Assembly: GCA_965248855.1 (NCBI GenBank)
Contig: CBDFKQ010000012.1
Span: forward strand, 558,001 to 622,000
DNA length: 64,000 nucleotides
Reading direction: 5' to 3'
DNA from: CBDFKQ01 sp965248855
Lineage (GTDB): Bacteria > Bacteroidota > Bacteroidia > Cytophagales > 172606-1
Part shown: piece by piece, positions 28,375-39,500 of the stretch
Layout: each line of letters opens with the position of its first letter
Numbering within the stretch: the first letter of the stretch is position 1
Position numbers and translations under genes: made by a program
Notes under the pieces: generated by a model
The model's database searches: none
What the model was told of the DNA's origin: nothing
Seen by the model: only the letters and a program-made list of their open reading frames with translations

Positions 28375-30036
28375 TTATTGATTTTGAACGGTAAAGAAAT
28401 CTAATCTATTGCTAGGTGAGCCAATATTTTGAGGTCTCGTACTAGGGTCAGAAATTACTTCATTTGGCTTATCGTATAAAACCACAGGCTTATATGGACT
28501 GGGGCCTTTTAAGTTTAACATTAATATTTCATCAGAGCCATTCCCCGAGCGGTTTACCCAGAAAAGTTTTGTACTTGACCCATTGGAACCCGGTAAGACC
28601 CTCAAATATCTGGCAAATACAAATTTAATAGATGATCCTGATGTAAAAACCTGATTATATGAAGCTAGTTTTTCAGGAGAGGTTCCATTTTCTTTAATAC
28701 GGTAAATGGAAACATCATTTAGTGAAACCTGCTCTAAAAAATACAAATAATTATCAGCAGGATTATATTCCATTGAAGTAATGTTTCTTCCTGATAGAAA
28801 GGTTGTATATGGCTTATTTGGATCCAATGGTACTTTTCTTACTTCTTTCATGTTATTATCATAATAGGAATAAATATAAAATGAATTCGGGCTTTGAGCA
28901 GTGATCGCATACGGTGAATAAAAATTAAATTCCCTCACGATTTGTATAGGGGAATTACCATCAGTAAATTTTTTCATAAAATGTCCTTTATCTTCAGTAA
29001 ATATATAAAAACCATTGTCATAATGATCGGTAGCTAGTCCGGATATACCATTATCATACTTTTCATCTGTTTCTACTTGATAAATGGGTTTTATATTTTC
29101 AAAATTTAGAGTAGTTTGATAAACTACCTGATGGTATGAAAAATATGGATTAATAAAGGGAGTTAACCTTGCAGTACTGTCTTTAACCAGATACAAATTT
29201 TTACCGTCATGTGATAAAACAACATTTGATAAAATGAAAGGGTTTTCTATTCCATTTCCACCTCCAGCTACAAAAGAGTCTCTAAATTTAGTGATTGATA
29301 AAGTTTTCCGTTCTCCCGGGAAAGTCGAACCATCAGCTTCCGCAGTTATCCAATAAGCATTATATGTATTATATCCAATAGAGGCCCACATCATTTTCCC
29401 GGCAAAGCTCTGTACCTGCAAAATTTTAGGGTTGCTTTGTGTACCCAATATCGATACAGTAACCTTGGATCCGGAAGGATTCTTCGGCACCCCCGGTACA
29501 TACACCCTTAGCTCCGTCGCACTTGATAAAGCTGAATCAATTATTACTTTTATGCCGCTAATCCTTACCGTATTTTGATAAAATTCTTTACCGGTTTTAA
29601 AGTTGCTGCCCTTAATAATAATAAGATCTCCGGGTTCTACATTGCTTGGGCTTATGCTGTTTATAACAGGTGGATTTGGGTTGCGTGGTATAATAAACAA
29701 TGGGCCGCCGGCCACACGGCTACCAATCTTCACTTCAACCGCTCCGCTGGTGGCTGTATCAGGAACAATGATTTTTAAAAGAGAATCACCTTGTATTTCT
29801 TGTACCGTTGCCCTTATGCTATTTATGGTAACTATGTTTCCCTGAGCAACTGTAGAGAAGCCTTTCCCTGAAATAGAAACAGTAGAGCCGGCAAATCCAC
29901 TTTCGGGAGTAATATGGGTGATAACGGGTTGTGGCGCAGGATCATCCTTGTGCTTGCATCCCTGTAAGTAGATTATTAACGATAATGCCACAATAAGACT
30001 TAACAACATTGTTTTGGATGAAAAATCTGTCTTCAT
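28375..30036 (-). CDS. IPT/TIG-domain surface lipoprotein
   Basis: A 553-residue predicted lipoprotein (LQGC, Cys27, followed by KHKDD, which resembles the Bacteroidota lipoprotein export signal for surface display). Two IPT/TIG domains (about 38-115 and 119-205) have the usual start ITHITPESGFAGSTVSISGKGF. The remainder (about 210-550) looks like a beta-propeller with repeated strands such as NSFYIYSYYDNN and YNPADNYLYFLE. Paralogous in layout to the next-upstream gene (30104-31705). Probably a binding partner of the TonB-dependent receptor of this operon. Confidence 0.83.
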   Translation of the reverse strand: MKTDFSSKTMLLSLIVALSLIIYLQGCKHKDDPAPQPVITHITPESGFAGSTVSISGKGFSTVAQGNIVTINSIRATVQEIQGDSLLKIIVPDTATSGAVEVKIGSRVAGGPLFIIPRNPNPPVINSISPSNVEPGDLIIIKGSNFKTGKEFYQNTVRISGIKVIIDSALSSATELRVYVPGVPKNPSGSKVTVSILGTQSNPKILQVQSFAGKMMWASIGYNTYNAYWITAEADGSTFPGERKTLSITKFRDSFVAGGGNGIENPFILSNVVLSHDGKNLYLVKDSTARLTPFINPYFSYHQVVYQTTLNFENIKPIYQVETDEKYDNGISGLATDHYDNGFYIFTEDKGHFMKKFTDGNSPIQIVREFNFYSPYAITAQSPNSFYIYSYYDNNMKEVRKVPLDPNKPYTTFLSGRNITSMEYNPADNYLYFLEQVSLNDVSIYRIKENGTSPEKLASYNQVFTSGSSIKFVFARYLRVLPGSNGSSTKLFWVNRSGNGSDEILMLNLKGPSPYKPVVLYDKPNEVISDPSTRPQNIGSPSNRLDFFTVQNQ

Positions 30037-30103
30037 TTATATTATTGATTTTATGTGTTTATTTTTCAAAGTCAAAGTCTGGTTGGGGATATTTCATTTC
30101 ATT

Positions 30104-31705
30104 CTAATTATCATCAGCAAATAAAAAATCCACTTTATTAAAAGGTATCTCTCCTTTGCTGGAGGGGAATAATTGAGATGTTTCGTTTTTCCCCGGCAAC
30201 TTAAGTATGTCTCTGTAAAGTATTACTGCTTTATAGCTACCGGTTGAGCCGATTTTTAAATTAACCATATAAATAACCTGATTTTTTAAAGATTGAAATG
30301 GGTCATTTACAAAACCAATTCCATACAATTTAGGCCCGGTAGGAGCATCAAGTAATGCGTACTTTGATTGTCCGCTATTGCCAAATTGAGGAAGGTTATC
30401 TGCAAGCAACTTCAATTTTCCATCTATTTCATTTAACTGATAAAGTTTCAATGGTAGAGAAAGATTTTGCTGAAAAATAAGATATAGGCTTTTAGTAAGG
30501 GCGCTATATTGCATACCCACTATTCCTGCTGCGCCTGCTTCCGGAATTGGTAAACCGACAGTATTTACCTCCACAGCCTCTCCTCCTATAGGAGCGGAAT
30601 AAAGTATTTTCTTCAAAGTTGATAAACCGGTAAGTAAGTATAACGAATTCTCCCCCGCTACCATAGCCTGAATATTATCTGAGGTAAAGCCAAAAAAATC
30701 AATGTTTAAATTAACACTATTGCCATAAGCATAAAACACATTTTGATTGCTTTCCCTAACTGCCAAAGCAGTTGTGTTAAACAATTGGCCACCTGATTCA
30801 TCATTGGTAAGGATCTTATCAAAGCGGTTGAAGTTTGGAGAAGGTAATTTCCATAATGTATCAGCTCGATCGGTTCTGGCATAATATAATAAATTGGCCT
30901 TTGGGCTAAATGCTTTTGGCCCTGAAATAGAATATTTAAGAAAATTCCGGGTGGTCGATGAGTCATCGGAAATGGCCATGGAGGTGCGTGTATCCAGGCC
31001 GGTTGAACCGTCAGCTGCTACTTTCGCAATTAATTGCCTGATTTTATCATTTGGTTTATTCTCAGTAGGTATTAATGTCCAAAAGAGAGAACCTGCAAAT
31101 CCATTCACGTTTACTTTAAGTGCGGAGCTACTTGCACCTTTTACTATCACATTAAGGTTTAAACCGATACCCATACTTCCCGCGGGAACCAAGGCAGTAA
31201 GTTGGGTTGATGTAGCATTAAGTATAATCAATCGTTTATTATCAATCGAAACCTGGTTTAATAAAGTATCAGCATTAGTAGTAGGTACAAAATTCGAACC
31301 TGTAATAGTTATTACTTCGCCTACCTCTATGTTTAATGAAGAAACAGCATTTAATTGAGGGGGATTAGGGTTGGTAAGTACTGTAAAAACCTGACCTGAA
31401 GCCGCCCCATCTGAACTGCCTACTATCATATTACCTGTAACAGCGCCATTGGGAACTATCACTTTTAACGAACTGTCACCACTTACGCTCAATACTTTAG
31501 CTGTCTTACCTCCAAAAGATACTACATTAGCAGTAGTGTCCGCTAGAAATCGCTTACCTGAAATAGTAATAATATCACCTATATAACCTGAAGAAGGGTA
31601 TATTCGTGTAACTTCAGGTGCGGGAACCAATGTTCTGTTTTCTTTCTTTATACAAGAAAAAAAAGTAGCCAGGCAAATTGAAAATAATAAAAAAAAATTT
31701 TTCAT
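30104..31705 (-). CDS. IPT/TIG-domain surface lipoprotein
   Basis: A 533-residue predicted lipoprotein (FFSC, Cys18). It has two IPT/TIG domains (about 33-110 and 115-205, starting VTRIYPSSGYIGDIITISGKRF) and a propeller-like C-terminal part (about 210-530). Same design as the gene at 28375-30036, from an old duplication. Encoded 68 bp upstream of that gene and 36 bp downstream of the 485-residue lipoprotein gene, in the FecR/TonB-receptor operon. Confidence 0.83.
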   Translation of the reverse strand: MKNFFLLFSICLATFFSCIKKENRTLVPAPEVTRIYPSSGYIGDIITISGKRFLADTTANVVSFGGKTAKVLSVSGDSSLKVIVPNGAVTGNMIVGSSDGAASGQVFTVLTNPNPPQLNAVSSLNIEVGEVITITGSNFVPTTNADTLLNQVSIDNKRLIILNATSTQLTALVPAGSMGIGLNLNVIVKGASSSALKVNVNGFAGSLFWTLIPTENKPNDKIRQLIAKVAADGSTGLDTRTSMAISDDSSTTRNFLKYSISGPKAFSPKANLLYYARTDRADTLWKLPSPNFNRFDKILTNDESGGQLFNTTALAVRESNQNVFYAYGNSVNLNIDFFGFTSDNIQAMVAGENSLYLLTGLSTLKKILYSAPIGGEAVEVNTVGLPIPEAGAAGIVGMQYSALTKSLYLIFQQNLSLPLKLYQLNEIDGKLKLLADNLPQFGNSGQSKYALLDAPTGPKLYGIGFVNDPFQSLKNQVIYMVNLKIGSTGSYKAVILYRDILKLPGKNETSQLFPSSKGEIPFNKVDFLFADDN

Positions 31706-31740
31706 TCTATAAAGATGTTCTTATTAATTTATTTATTTTG

Positions 31741-33198
31741 TCATTTCTTCGCCCTGTTTGTGCGATCTAAAAACGCTTGCCTCACTTCTGATTGCTCCAA
31801 ACTATACCCCATACTAAAAATCTTTGTATTATTATTATTATCTCTTTCAGTACCCAGAACAATAGTAGTGATCGTAGGTACAAAACCCTTTGCAGTTTGA
31901 GACAAAACAGGAATGTATGGAAGCGATTTACTTGAATTGGCATCATCTGTTAGAATTGATAAAATTACTCCATTGTCTATAGAACCCGGGATAGTATTAG
32001 TTAATACATATTTGTATTGATTTAATGGTGCAAAACCGGCAGCCTCTGATTCTCCATGCCTGTAGGTGTAGAAAATATAAGTTGGAACCCCTTTTTGTAA
32101 TACAGAATTTGCGGTGGTGTCTCCTTTGCTTAGGTATTCGCTGAAATCAAGTTCAATATAAGGTAATAAGCCATTCTGACCGAACCTCTTAAGGTCGCTT
32201 ACTACTAATTTCTCCGGAGTTGCACTGGTCAATAAACGAGGGTCATAAAAATTTATAGTATCATTTCGTAATTTATTAAGCTCACCGTTATCCACCTGAC
32301 GAACGTATATATCAATAGATTCTGTTGCGTTATCAGTAGCGGTATTGCTGATGGGTATGGCATTGATAAAACGTAAGTAGGCCTTCTTATTGTCAGGAAC
32401 AAATTTTTCATCTTCCCGTATATTTATAAGCCGGGTCTTATTTAAATCATTTTCATATTCACTTACCAAAAGAAGAGAATAAATTCCCCCCGGTTGAAAA
32501 TAATAAGAAGCATCCTGCATAAATGGTTGTTCCAGAAAAGTATGTTTACGGTCTATAAAAAATATATCTTTTGATACAGGGGCTATCCTCCCTTCCACCT
32601 TAGCAAAACCTATGGTGCGAGAGCCGGCTGAAAATTTTGCCCATTTATAGTAGTCAATTCCATTAATAATAGGAGCAAGAGGAACCCGATGGGTAAGATT
32701 CGGGAAATAAACATTTCTTCCTGTGGCTTTTGCACCTTGCCTGTAAGGCTGGAAATGTACATATTCTGTTTCATTATAATTATCATTAGAGCCTAGCTCC
32801 CTACCTGCTGTTCCAATATTATCCAGAAGGCCGGTAAATTCAATGGAAGTTAATCCTGATAATATCCCATTATTAGTTGGAACATCAGACAGAAGTACTG
32901 ATCCATTGCGCCCAAGAAGAAAATCTCCATACCCATCAATTAACTGTTGAGGATATTTTACGGAGTCTAGTGCTGGATTGCCGTAATAATGCCCATCCAA
33001 GCGAAAGGCACTTAACAAAAAGTAAGAAGCGAATGGATTGTCAGGATCTTGGCGTTGTGTATAATTTCTCATATCCATTACCCTTACATAAGTAGGAACC
33101 GATATATTTTCTATTTCTGTTTTACAGGCCGAAAGGCTTATCAATAATACCCAAGTAAACCTAAAAAGTGGTTTGTTAATAATTCTTAAAAAAATCAT
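31741..33198 (-). CDS. Operon lipoprotein, possibly DUF4397-like, 485 aa
   Basis: A predicted lipoprotein (SLSAC, Cys25, then KTE). The segment around residue 270 (AYLRFINAIPISN followed by IDIYVRQ) resembles the DUF4397 signature RFVNASP...DVYV, but the match is by eye only. The rest has no recognised domain and is rich in Asn, Tyr and Asp, like carbohydrate- or protein-binding surface lipoproteins. Third lipoprotein gene of the operon, 60 bp after its upstream neighbour. Confidence 0.75.
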   Translation of the reverse strand: MIFLRIINKPLFRFTWVLLISLSACKTEIENISVPTYVRVMDMRNYTQRQDPDNPFASYFLLSAFRLDGHYYGNPALDSVKYPQQLIDGYGDFLLGRNGSVLLSDVPTNNGILSGLTSIEFTGLLDNIGTAGRELGSNDNYNETEYVHFQPYRQGAKATGRNVYFPNLTHRVPLAPIINGIDYYKWAKFSAGSRTIGFAKVEGRIAPVSKDIFFIDRKHTFLEQPFMQDASYYFQPGGIYSLLLVSEYENDLNKTRLINIREDEKFVPDNKKAYLRFINAIPISNTATDNATESIDIYVRQVDNGELNKLRNDTINFYDPRLLTSATPEKLVVSDLKRFGQNGLLPYIELDFSEYLSKGDTTANSVLQKGVPTYIFYTYRHGESEAAGFAPLNQYKYVLTNTIPGSIDNGVILSILTDDANSSKSLPYIPVLSQTAKGFVPTITTIVLGTERDNNNNTKIFSMGYSLEQSEVRQAFLDRTNRAKK

Positions 33199-33257
33199 TT
33201 TTAAATTTTTGGTTTTTAAATTCTCCCGGTTAAAATAATTTGTTGATTATATATTTA

Positions 33258-35093
33258 TTATGGCAATAACGCGTATGATAATTGCCAATCATATACTTCT
33301 TCATAATTAAAAGTGGGTTTATCTGCCCTTTCAAAGCAAAATATATTTTTTTGAAACTTATCTATACCGGTAGAAACACTGTATTTACCACTAAAAATAA
33401 CCGTATATATATAAGCGGAATTGCGCTGCCCACCGTAAGAATGTAGATTAAACAACAAGGCCTTTCCAACTACATTATTACGTAGTTTATCCGGCGATAG
33501 GTCTATTTCAAATAGTACTTGTCCATTTGAGGACCGTATTACTGCGAGCTTTGTGGTTTTTTCATATATCGAATTAAAACCTATAAAAGTCCTTTCAACC
33601 GGTAATTCAATACTTCGGCTCAAGTCGGCAAATTTAAGTTCTGAAAGGAGTACCTCTTTGGTATCTGAATTGATCACACTAACCGGTTCTATATCAGGGC
33701 TGAAATTAGCGAAGTTAACTTTTACCCTCGTGTCGTAAAAAACAGTGGTATCGGCATTAAACAACTTTAGCTTGGCCTTATTATCTTTATCTATGTAATG
33801 AAAGGCAAAATATTTACCATTGGGTGTCAAAACCGATTCAGTAGTAGAAAGCTCCGGCCTGGATAAGCCTTCCGGTACTACCCCAATGGTTCTATCACCA
33901 AATTGTTTAGTTTCAGTAACTGTATATTGAGAATTTGGATTGCTGACTAGTCTTTCATCACCACTCGAGAGCCTTCCATCGGGGGGAATGGTTCCACTTA
34001 TATTTAACCTTAAAAGAGAAGAAGGATTCTCAAAGCTCCACTTATAATTGAGATTGATAAAATTAACAATGGCCACCTGCCTGCTAAGTCTGGATATTGG
34101 AAGCGGGGCAAGGGTGCGCGACGTTCCGTCGGCATCGTCTAAAATAAATACCTCATAAGGTATAGGCACTAGTTTAAGAGGGTTGGAAGAAGATGCTGAA
34201 CCCGGTGTTCCATTCCCGATTATAGGTATCACATCTGCCGCATCCTTTATATCATTGCTTTCACCCACCGTTCCATTGGTGATAACCGTATATGATTTTC
34301 CCGACTGAAAATTAACCGGCTGATTAGCTGAAAGATTTAGCCCTCTTCCTGAACGAATATTATTATCAGCCCCGGTGGCAAGAATTCCACCTCCCCAATA
34401 AAAATTATAATCACGGGGCTCTGCCACACTATATCCAAAATTAACATACATGGAATTAGATAAAAAATCAGCCGGCTTAATTTCAGGTATAAAAGTACTG
34501 GCATTATTTTGACCTAAATTAGGTATTGTAAAAAAGTAAGGTCGAAGATCTACTAATACTTCCCTGTTAGGGCTTGATACAATTGCCGGGCTAAAGGATA
34601 CTTGCCTTACATTTGCCCTGTCAGGCAATGAGGAGAGTATAGGATCGGCAATGAGAGCGTAACTAACAGCGTCTTTTCTCAAAGAGAACATATACCTTAT
34701 TTGTTGCTGAAAATCAGTTTTTTGTCCTTTGTAAGCAGGAGAAATATAAAAGGTATAATTACTACCTTCTTTAATGGATAGAGTATCCTGCAATAGTATA
34801 GCACCGGAAGAGTCTGTCACTGTAAAAGAAGTTTTCTTGTACAAATAATCGGGAGCATCTTCATAGGCACTTAACTCATGGCGCCGTAATTCTTTAATTA
34901 TTTTGCCTTCACTTATATTTAAATTAAGTATTTGCCTGTTAAAATGTAGGTTTACAAAACGGATTTTAGGTTTGCCCATTTGATTGGTAGGTTTTGTATC
35001 AAAAAATTTATATTCTTTGGTACAGCTCCATAAAAACAAACTACTTATTAATGATAAGATAATGGTTTGCTTATTAAATCTTTTGCTTAACAT
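33258..35093 (-). CDS. Operon lipoprotein, DUF4397-like, 611 aa
   Basis: A predicted lipoprotein (LWSC, Cys24, then TKE). Residues from about 43 (KIRFVNLHFNRQILNLNI) resemble the start of a DUF4397 domain, and a second similar stretch lies near VNFINLNYKWSFENPSSLL. No catalytic motif is seen. Lies 27 bp from the upstream gene. Its position after a TonB-dependent receptor is where SusD- and SusE/F-like binding lipoproteins usually sit, but it shows no SusD features. Confidence 0.75.
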   Translation of the reverse strand: MLSKRFNKQTIILSLISSLFLWSCTKEYKFFDTKPTNQMGKPKIRFVNLHFNRQILNLNISEGKIIKELRRHELSAYEDAPDYLYKKTSFTVTDSSGAILLQDTLSIKEGSNYTFYISPAYKGQKTDFQQQIRYMFSLRKDAVSYALIADPILSSLPDRANVRQVSFSPAIVSSPNREVLVDLRPYFFTIPNLGQNNASTFIPEIKPADFLSNSMYVNFGYSVAEPRDYNFYWGGGILATGADNNIRSGRGLNLSANQPVNFQSGKSYTVITNGTVGESNDIKDAADVIPIIGNGTPGSASSSNPLKLVPIPYEVFILDDADGTSRTLAPLPISRLSRQVAIVNFINLNYKWSFENPSSLLRLNISGTIPPDGRLSSGDERLVSNPNSQYTVTETKQFGDRTIGVVPEGLSRPELSTTESVLTPNGKYFAFHYIDKDNKAKLKLFNADTTVFYDTRVKVNFANFSPDIEPVSVINSDTKEVLLSELKFADLSRSIELPVERTFIGFNSIYEKTTKLAVIRSSNGQVLFEIDLSPDKLRNNVVGKALLFNLHSYGGQRNSAYIYTVIFSGKYSVSTGIDKFQKNIFCFERADKPTFNYEEVYDWQLSYALLP

Positions 35094-35120
35094 AATAATA
35101 CGTTTATTTTTAAATTTACT

Positions 35121-36566
35121 TTAAAAGCTATGACAGATCACAGTTATCTTTGCCCGTAATTCAGGGTTGGATTCATTACTGTTCCCACTTAGCAATACTG
35201 TATATGTTCCCGCCTCAGTAGGATTACCTTTATAATTTGCTATAGGTACCTTTGGTTTATTGATAAAGAAAGGATAATCAATACGTGCGTTAGGGATGGG
35301 TTCGCCAAGCCTGGCTATATCGCCGGTAGCTTTAAAAGCCTGAATAATTAAAGCACCATCAGAAGTATAAATACCATTTTTAGAACGCACTTCTCCAAAT
35401 TTCAAATTGGCAGCAAAATCACTATTTAATATGGTTGAAGGTTCTTCAGCAGCTCCATTAAGTATCAAATCAGTACGAATGCGTGCGAAACTTACTTTTC
35501 CGGTATCAGACGAAAAATTAAGAAAACGTGTAAGTATTCTATCGGGTTCCGGTTCGGTTAAAGGTGTGGGTACCAATTGCAATTCCGGCTTTCCATTATT
35601 ATCAACTATATAAATCATTAGATAATCATAAGGCTTAAGGTCGTAAGTGGCCGTAAGTTTTTCCTGACCAATCTCAACTGTAATATTCTGACTTCCTGAA
35701 GGAACGAGTTCAACCCCGTCAAATTTGGTATATACTTTTGGTGAGGATTCTGTTCTTTTTGAACCCCTAACCGGCAATACCCATACTTGAGGTTGTTTAG
35801 GTAATAAATTTACAAATCCCAGATATGCAAAATTAGTTTGTGGGACCCCGTAGTCCTTCACATCAACAGCATACGATGCATCATTTGTGATCAAAATATC
35901 ATAAATTTTACCTGATTCCCCTTTAAAAGTTATTGGTGAAAAGATATTGCCTTTAGCTTGATTTTGAAAAACAAAATGATATGGTCCAAAAGGTAATTGC
36001 TGATAGATTCGTTCTTCCACTACATTTAAGTCTGCAAACTCCTTGTAGCCACTACCGTTTCTACGAAGTACATCTATTTTATTGTTGGATAAATTATAAA
36101 ATCGGATTTTAAAATATCCCGGATCCGGTGATGTTTCTGTGGCTGATACACCAATCTTGGATAATTCAATCGGAGATCCTGCGTTATCGCGACTAAAAGC
36201 TACATTGTTTATTGCTGAAAGCTCTGATGGCAAGATAAAAGTTTCATAGATCAAATTGGCTAATTGTAGTTTTGCCGGTGGGTTGCCGGCCTCATATTCG
36301 GCAAGAGTAATTGTTAAAGTGTGGCCGGTTAGTGATTCAGGAATATTGAACCGTTGAAAACTCGTTCCAAGTAAATTATTGTTTATATAAATGGCAATAT
36401 TAGCAGTGGGATCCGATTTATCAATAAAACTGAAATATAAAGTCTTAACCTTTATTTCATCCTTAGGCCTGTATTCCGGTATCTCCTGTTTCTTACATGC
36501 ATTCAGAAAAAAAACTGACAGGAATATGAGGTTAAATATTTTATATTTTGAAAAATAAAAATTCAT
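35121..36566 (-). CDS. Operon lipoprotein directly after the TonB receptor, 481 aa
   Basis: A predicted lipoprotein (LNAC, Cys24, followed by KKQE). Two segments (YFKIRFYNLSNNKIDVLRR and DRILTRFLNFSSDTGKVSFAR) have the beta-strand pattern of DUF4397-like domains. It lies only 12 bp after the receptor gene, the position of SusD in Sus-type systems, so it is the best candidate for the receptor's surface partner. No other function can be read. Confidence 0.76.
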   Translation of the reverse strand: MNFYFSKYKIFNLIFLSVFFLNACKKQEIPEYRPKDEIKVKTLYFSFIDKSDPTANIAIYINNNLLGTSFQRFNIPESLTGHTLTITLAEYEAGNPPAKLQLANLIYETFILPSELSAINNVAFSRDNAGSPIELSKIGVSATETSPDPGYFKIRFYNLSNNKIDVLRRNGSGYKEFADLNVVEERIYQQLPFGPYHFVFQNQAKGNIFSPITFKGESGKIYDILITNDASYAVDVKDYGVPQTNFAYLGFVNLLPKQPQVWVLPVRGSKRTESSPKVYTKFDGVELVPSGSQNITVEIGQEKLTATYDLKPYDYLMIYIVDNNGKPELQLVPTPLTEPEPDRILTRFLNFSSDTGKVSFARIRTDLILNGAAEEPSTILNSDFAANLKFGEVRSKNGIYTSDGALIIQAFKATGDIARLGEPIPNARIDYPFFINKPKVPIANYKGNPTEAGTYTVLLSGNSNESNPELRAKITVICHSF

Positions 36567-36578
36567 TTTATTTAAATT

Positions 36579-39500
36579 TTAAAAATTATAGCTTAAACCA
36601 ATAGCAAAATTTCTACCTCTTGTGAACTGCCTGCGGTAATTTACTTGATCAAAAGTACCATATTCCTTTGATTTGGGTGATTTCTGGTATATGTAGTCAG
36701 TTCTGGCGTCAAGTAAGTTTTTTACAAACCCTCTAATCTGCCAGCGTTTATAAAATGATTTCGAGAAAATAAAGTCTAATTGTGGTGCCGGGTATTCATA
36801 AATATTTGGAGTTCCATCTGTATAAATTTCTATTAACCTTTTACCCGTGTAATTAAAATAGAGATTAGCTGTGATCTGTTCCTTTATCCAGTCACAACCT
36901 ATATTAGCATTTAAAACTATGTTAGGCTGTTCAAATATAGGGCGCTTGTTGTCGTAAGAACGATCAAATTGGGTGATTGTATAATATTCCTGAGCTGTAA
37001 TCTGAGTTTGGCTTCTAGCAAGCATTGCATTTATACCAACATTAAAATCTTTAAGGCTAGTAGAAATAAAACCTAATTTTTTCACCGCTTCCAATTCTAT
37101 CCCATACACTTTACCTATCGACGGATTATTACGAAATGAAACGTTGGAAAGTGGATAAACATTATCTATAACGCTGCTATTTTGAGCTGGTAAAAACACT
37201 CTCTCTAACCCGTTTTGGATTCTTTTATAAAAAAAGGAAACTGAAAATACTTCCCCCATTTTAGGAAAAAATTCCCATCTAAAATCCAAATTGGTATAAT
37301 TAGCATTACGAAGTCTTTGATTTCCTGAAATGTAGCTTAATTGGGTAGCATCATATGTACGAATAGGCACTAATTCCACTATTTCAGGCCTATTAAGACT
37401 TTTACCGGCAGCAAAACGAAAATTCATTAACGGATTTAACTTGAACGTGGCAATTCCGGAAGGGAGCCATTGAATTTCTTGTTGATCTACTTTAAAAGTA
37501 TTAACATAATTTAGGAAAGAAGTAATCCCTCTTCCGACTCCTGACGAATCTACTGTGGCACGTGTATCTGTATCCTCTGCCCTTATTCCACCTGTCAACC
37601 GAAGGCGTGGAGATAGGTTTACGTCAACCATTATATAGGAAGATGCTATTCTTTGGATTGCATTGTAGGCACCCGGCCCTTGCTCGCTGCTTCCACTGGT
37701 TTGAAGATAATAATTATAACCCGGAATCAGCTCACCATTCCTACTATTTGACTCTGAGATGCCAATAATATCAGGCTTAAGCCAATTATTAAGGTTCCCA
37801 CGTGCTTTTTGTAAACTTCCGCCTAAACCATTTAAATAACTAAATAAGTTATCTACATTATCTTTATTGGAATCATTTGTAGGGCTAAGTAATAACTGTT
37901 GATTATAATTACGCACTCGCCTTAAAAACCATATACCGGTTTTAACATCTATAGTAATGTTTTTTTGTAATATTGGAAGGGTCAAATCAAGAACCAGGTT
38001 CTGATTTCTTTCCTCGAGGTTGCGAAAAAACCGGGTAAGATTAGAAACCTTATAATATTCAGGTTTAAATTCACCATTTATATTCACACCATTCGTATCA
38101 GCCAAAAGAAAAGAATTCCTGAAATCAGGCAATTCACTGCGAGTGTTGGAGGAACTTACAACCCAACTTATTTTGGGAGAATATCCTAAAATAACGGGTT
38201 TGTGCTCACCCCTAAATTGAAAAGTATTAAAATGCCTGATAGAGGTAGATAACTGATAACCAAATAGGTTGTCATCTTGTCTTATAGATGAGAGTAACAA
38301 TCCACTGCTCTCGGCCCCACGGTTTGAAATATAATTAGCTGAAACCTCATTGGATCTATTAATTTTATAAGTTACTATCCCTATTACCCCATATTGAACA
38401 GCATGGGTACCACCATCCTCCCTGAAATTAAGTCTTGATGTGAGTTGAACATTATTGGGTGTAACTGCTCGTTGGTCAATTTGATAACGGTTGTTGGTTG
38501 CATTTATAATTTGCTCTGCCTTGCTAAAGTAATTTAAGCCAAATAAAACCCCAAGGCGTTTTTCTCCTGCTACTTTAAACATGTTACTCACTGCAAATGA
38601 ATATATTTGATTCAGTGGAACTTTAACTTGGGTAGGGGCTAAATTTGGATCTATTTTTTCTTGAAGGGCATTAATGTTGTAAGCCCGGTCGGCTGCTTCT
38701 TTAGAATTTCGCCCTTCGGAAATCTGTTTGGGTAAATCACCGTAAACATTAGCGTTGCCAAGTGTATAATTTCTTGAACTATTGGATGTTAATGTGGCTA
38801 TTTTAATAAAATCATTTGAAAGACGATGTTTATTGGCTTTTTGACCAAAAAAGCCTAACTCAGAGTTTGGAAAAAGAAGAGCACTACCATTAAATCCTAC
38901 ACGTTCATTCCAACCAACCTGAGCAGTAAGGCTGACTGATAAGGTATCGGGCAATGATCGGGTTTTGAGTTCTATTAATGCCCCTGTAGCATCTCCGGGA
39001 TTGTCAGGGGTAAAAGTTTTCTTTACCGAAATGTTATCTAAAAGCTGAGCAGGCAATATGTCAAGTGACACTCCACCGCTTCTTAAAGGGTCTGAACTTG
39101 AAAGTCGGGAACCATTGAGTTGCACAACAATATTTCTTTCAGTCAAACCTCTTACCGATATGCTTTTATCATCCCTTGTAGAAACACCTGTAACTTTTTG
39201 TAAGGCCTGAACGGTGGTTATGCTTGCAGTACGTGTCATGTTTTCCGCACTGATACCATCTTGTACCGATATCGCTTTTTGCCGTTCTATAAGTATAGAA
39301 TTTTCAGTATTGGTAAGTCTTTTTGCTTCAACTTTTACTTCTGAGAGAGCGGTTAATGAAGGTTTTAATAAAATATTTATTGTTCTCGATTGGCCGGCAC
39401 TTACAGTCACCATTGTTTCAGAATTACTATAATCAATGAAAGAAATGATAATAGTATAAGTTCCGGGTTTCAAATCTATAATCGCAAATTTACCATCAGT

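Noticed and set aside
35121..36566. SusD homolog next to the TonB-dependent receptor
   Set aside because: The position fits, but the sequence lacks SusD/RagB features such as helical TPR-like segments and looks beta-rich; kept as an unassigned lipoprotein.
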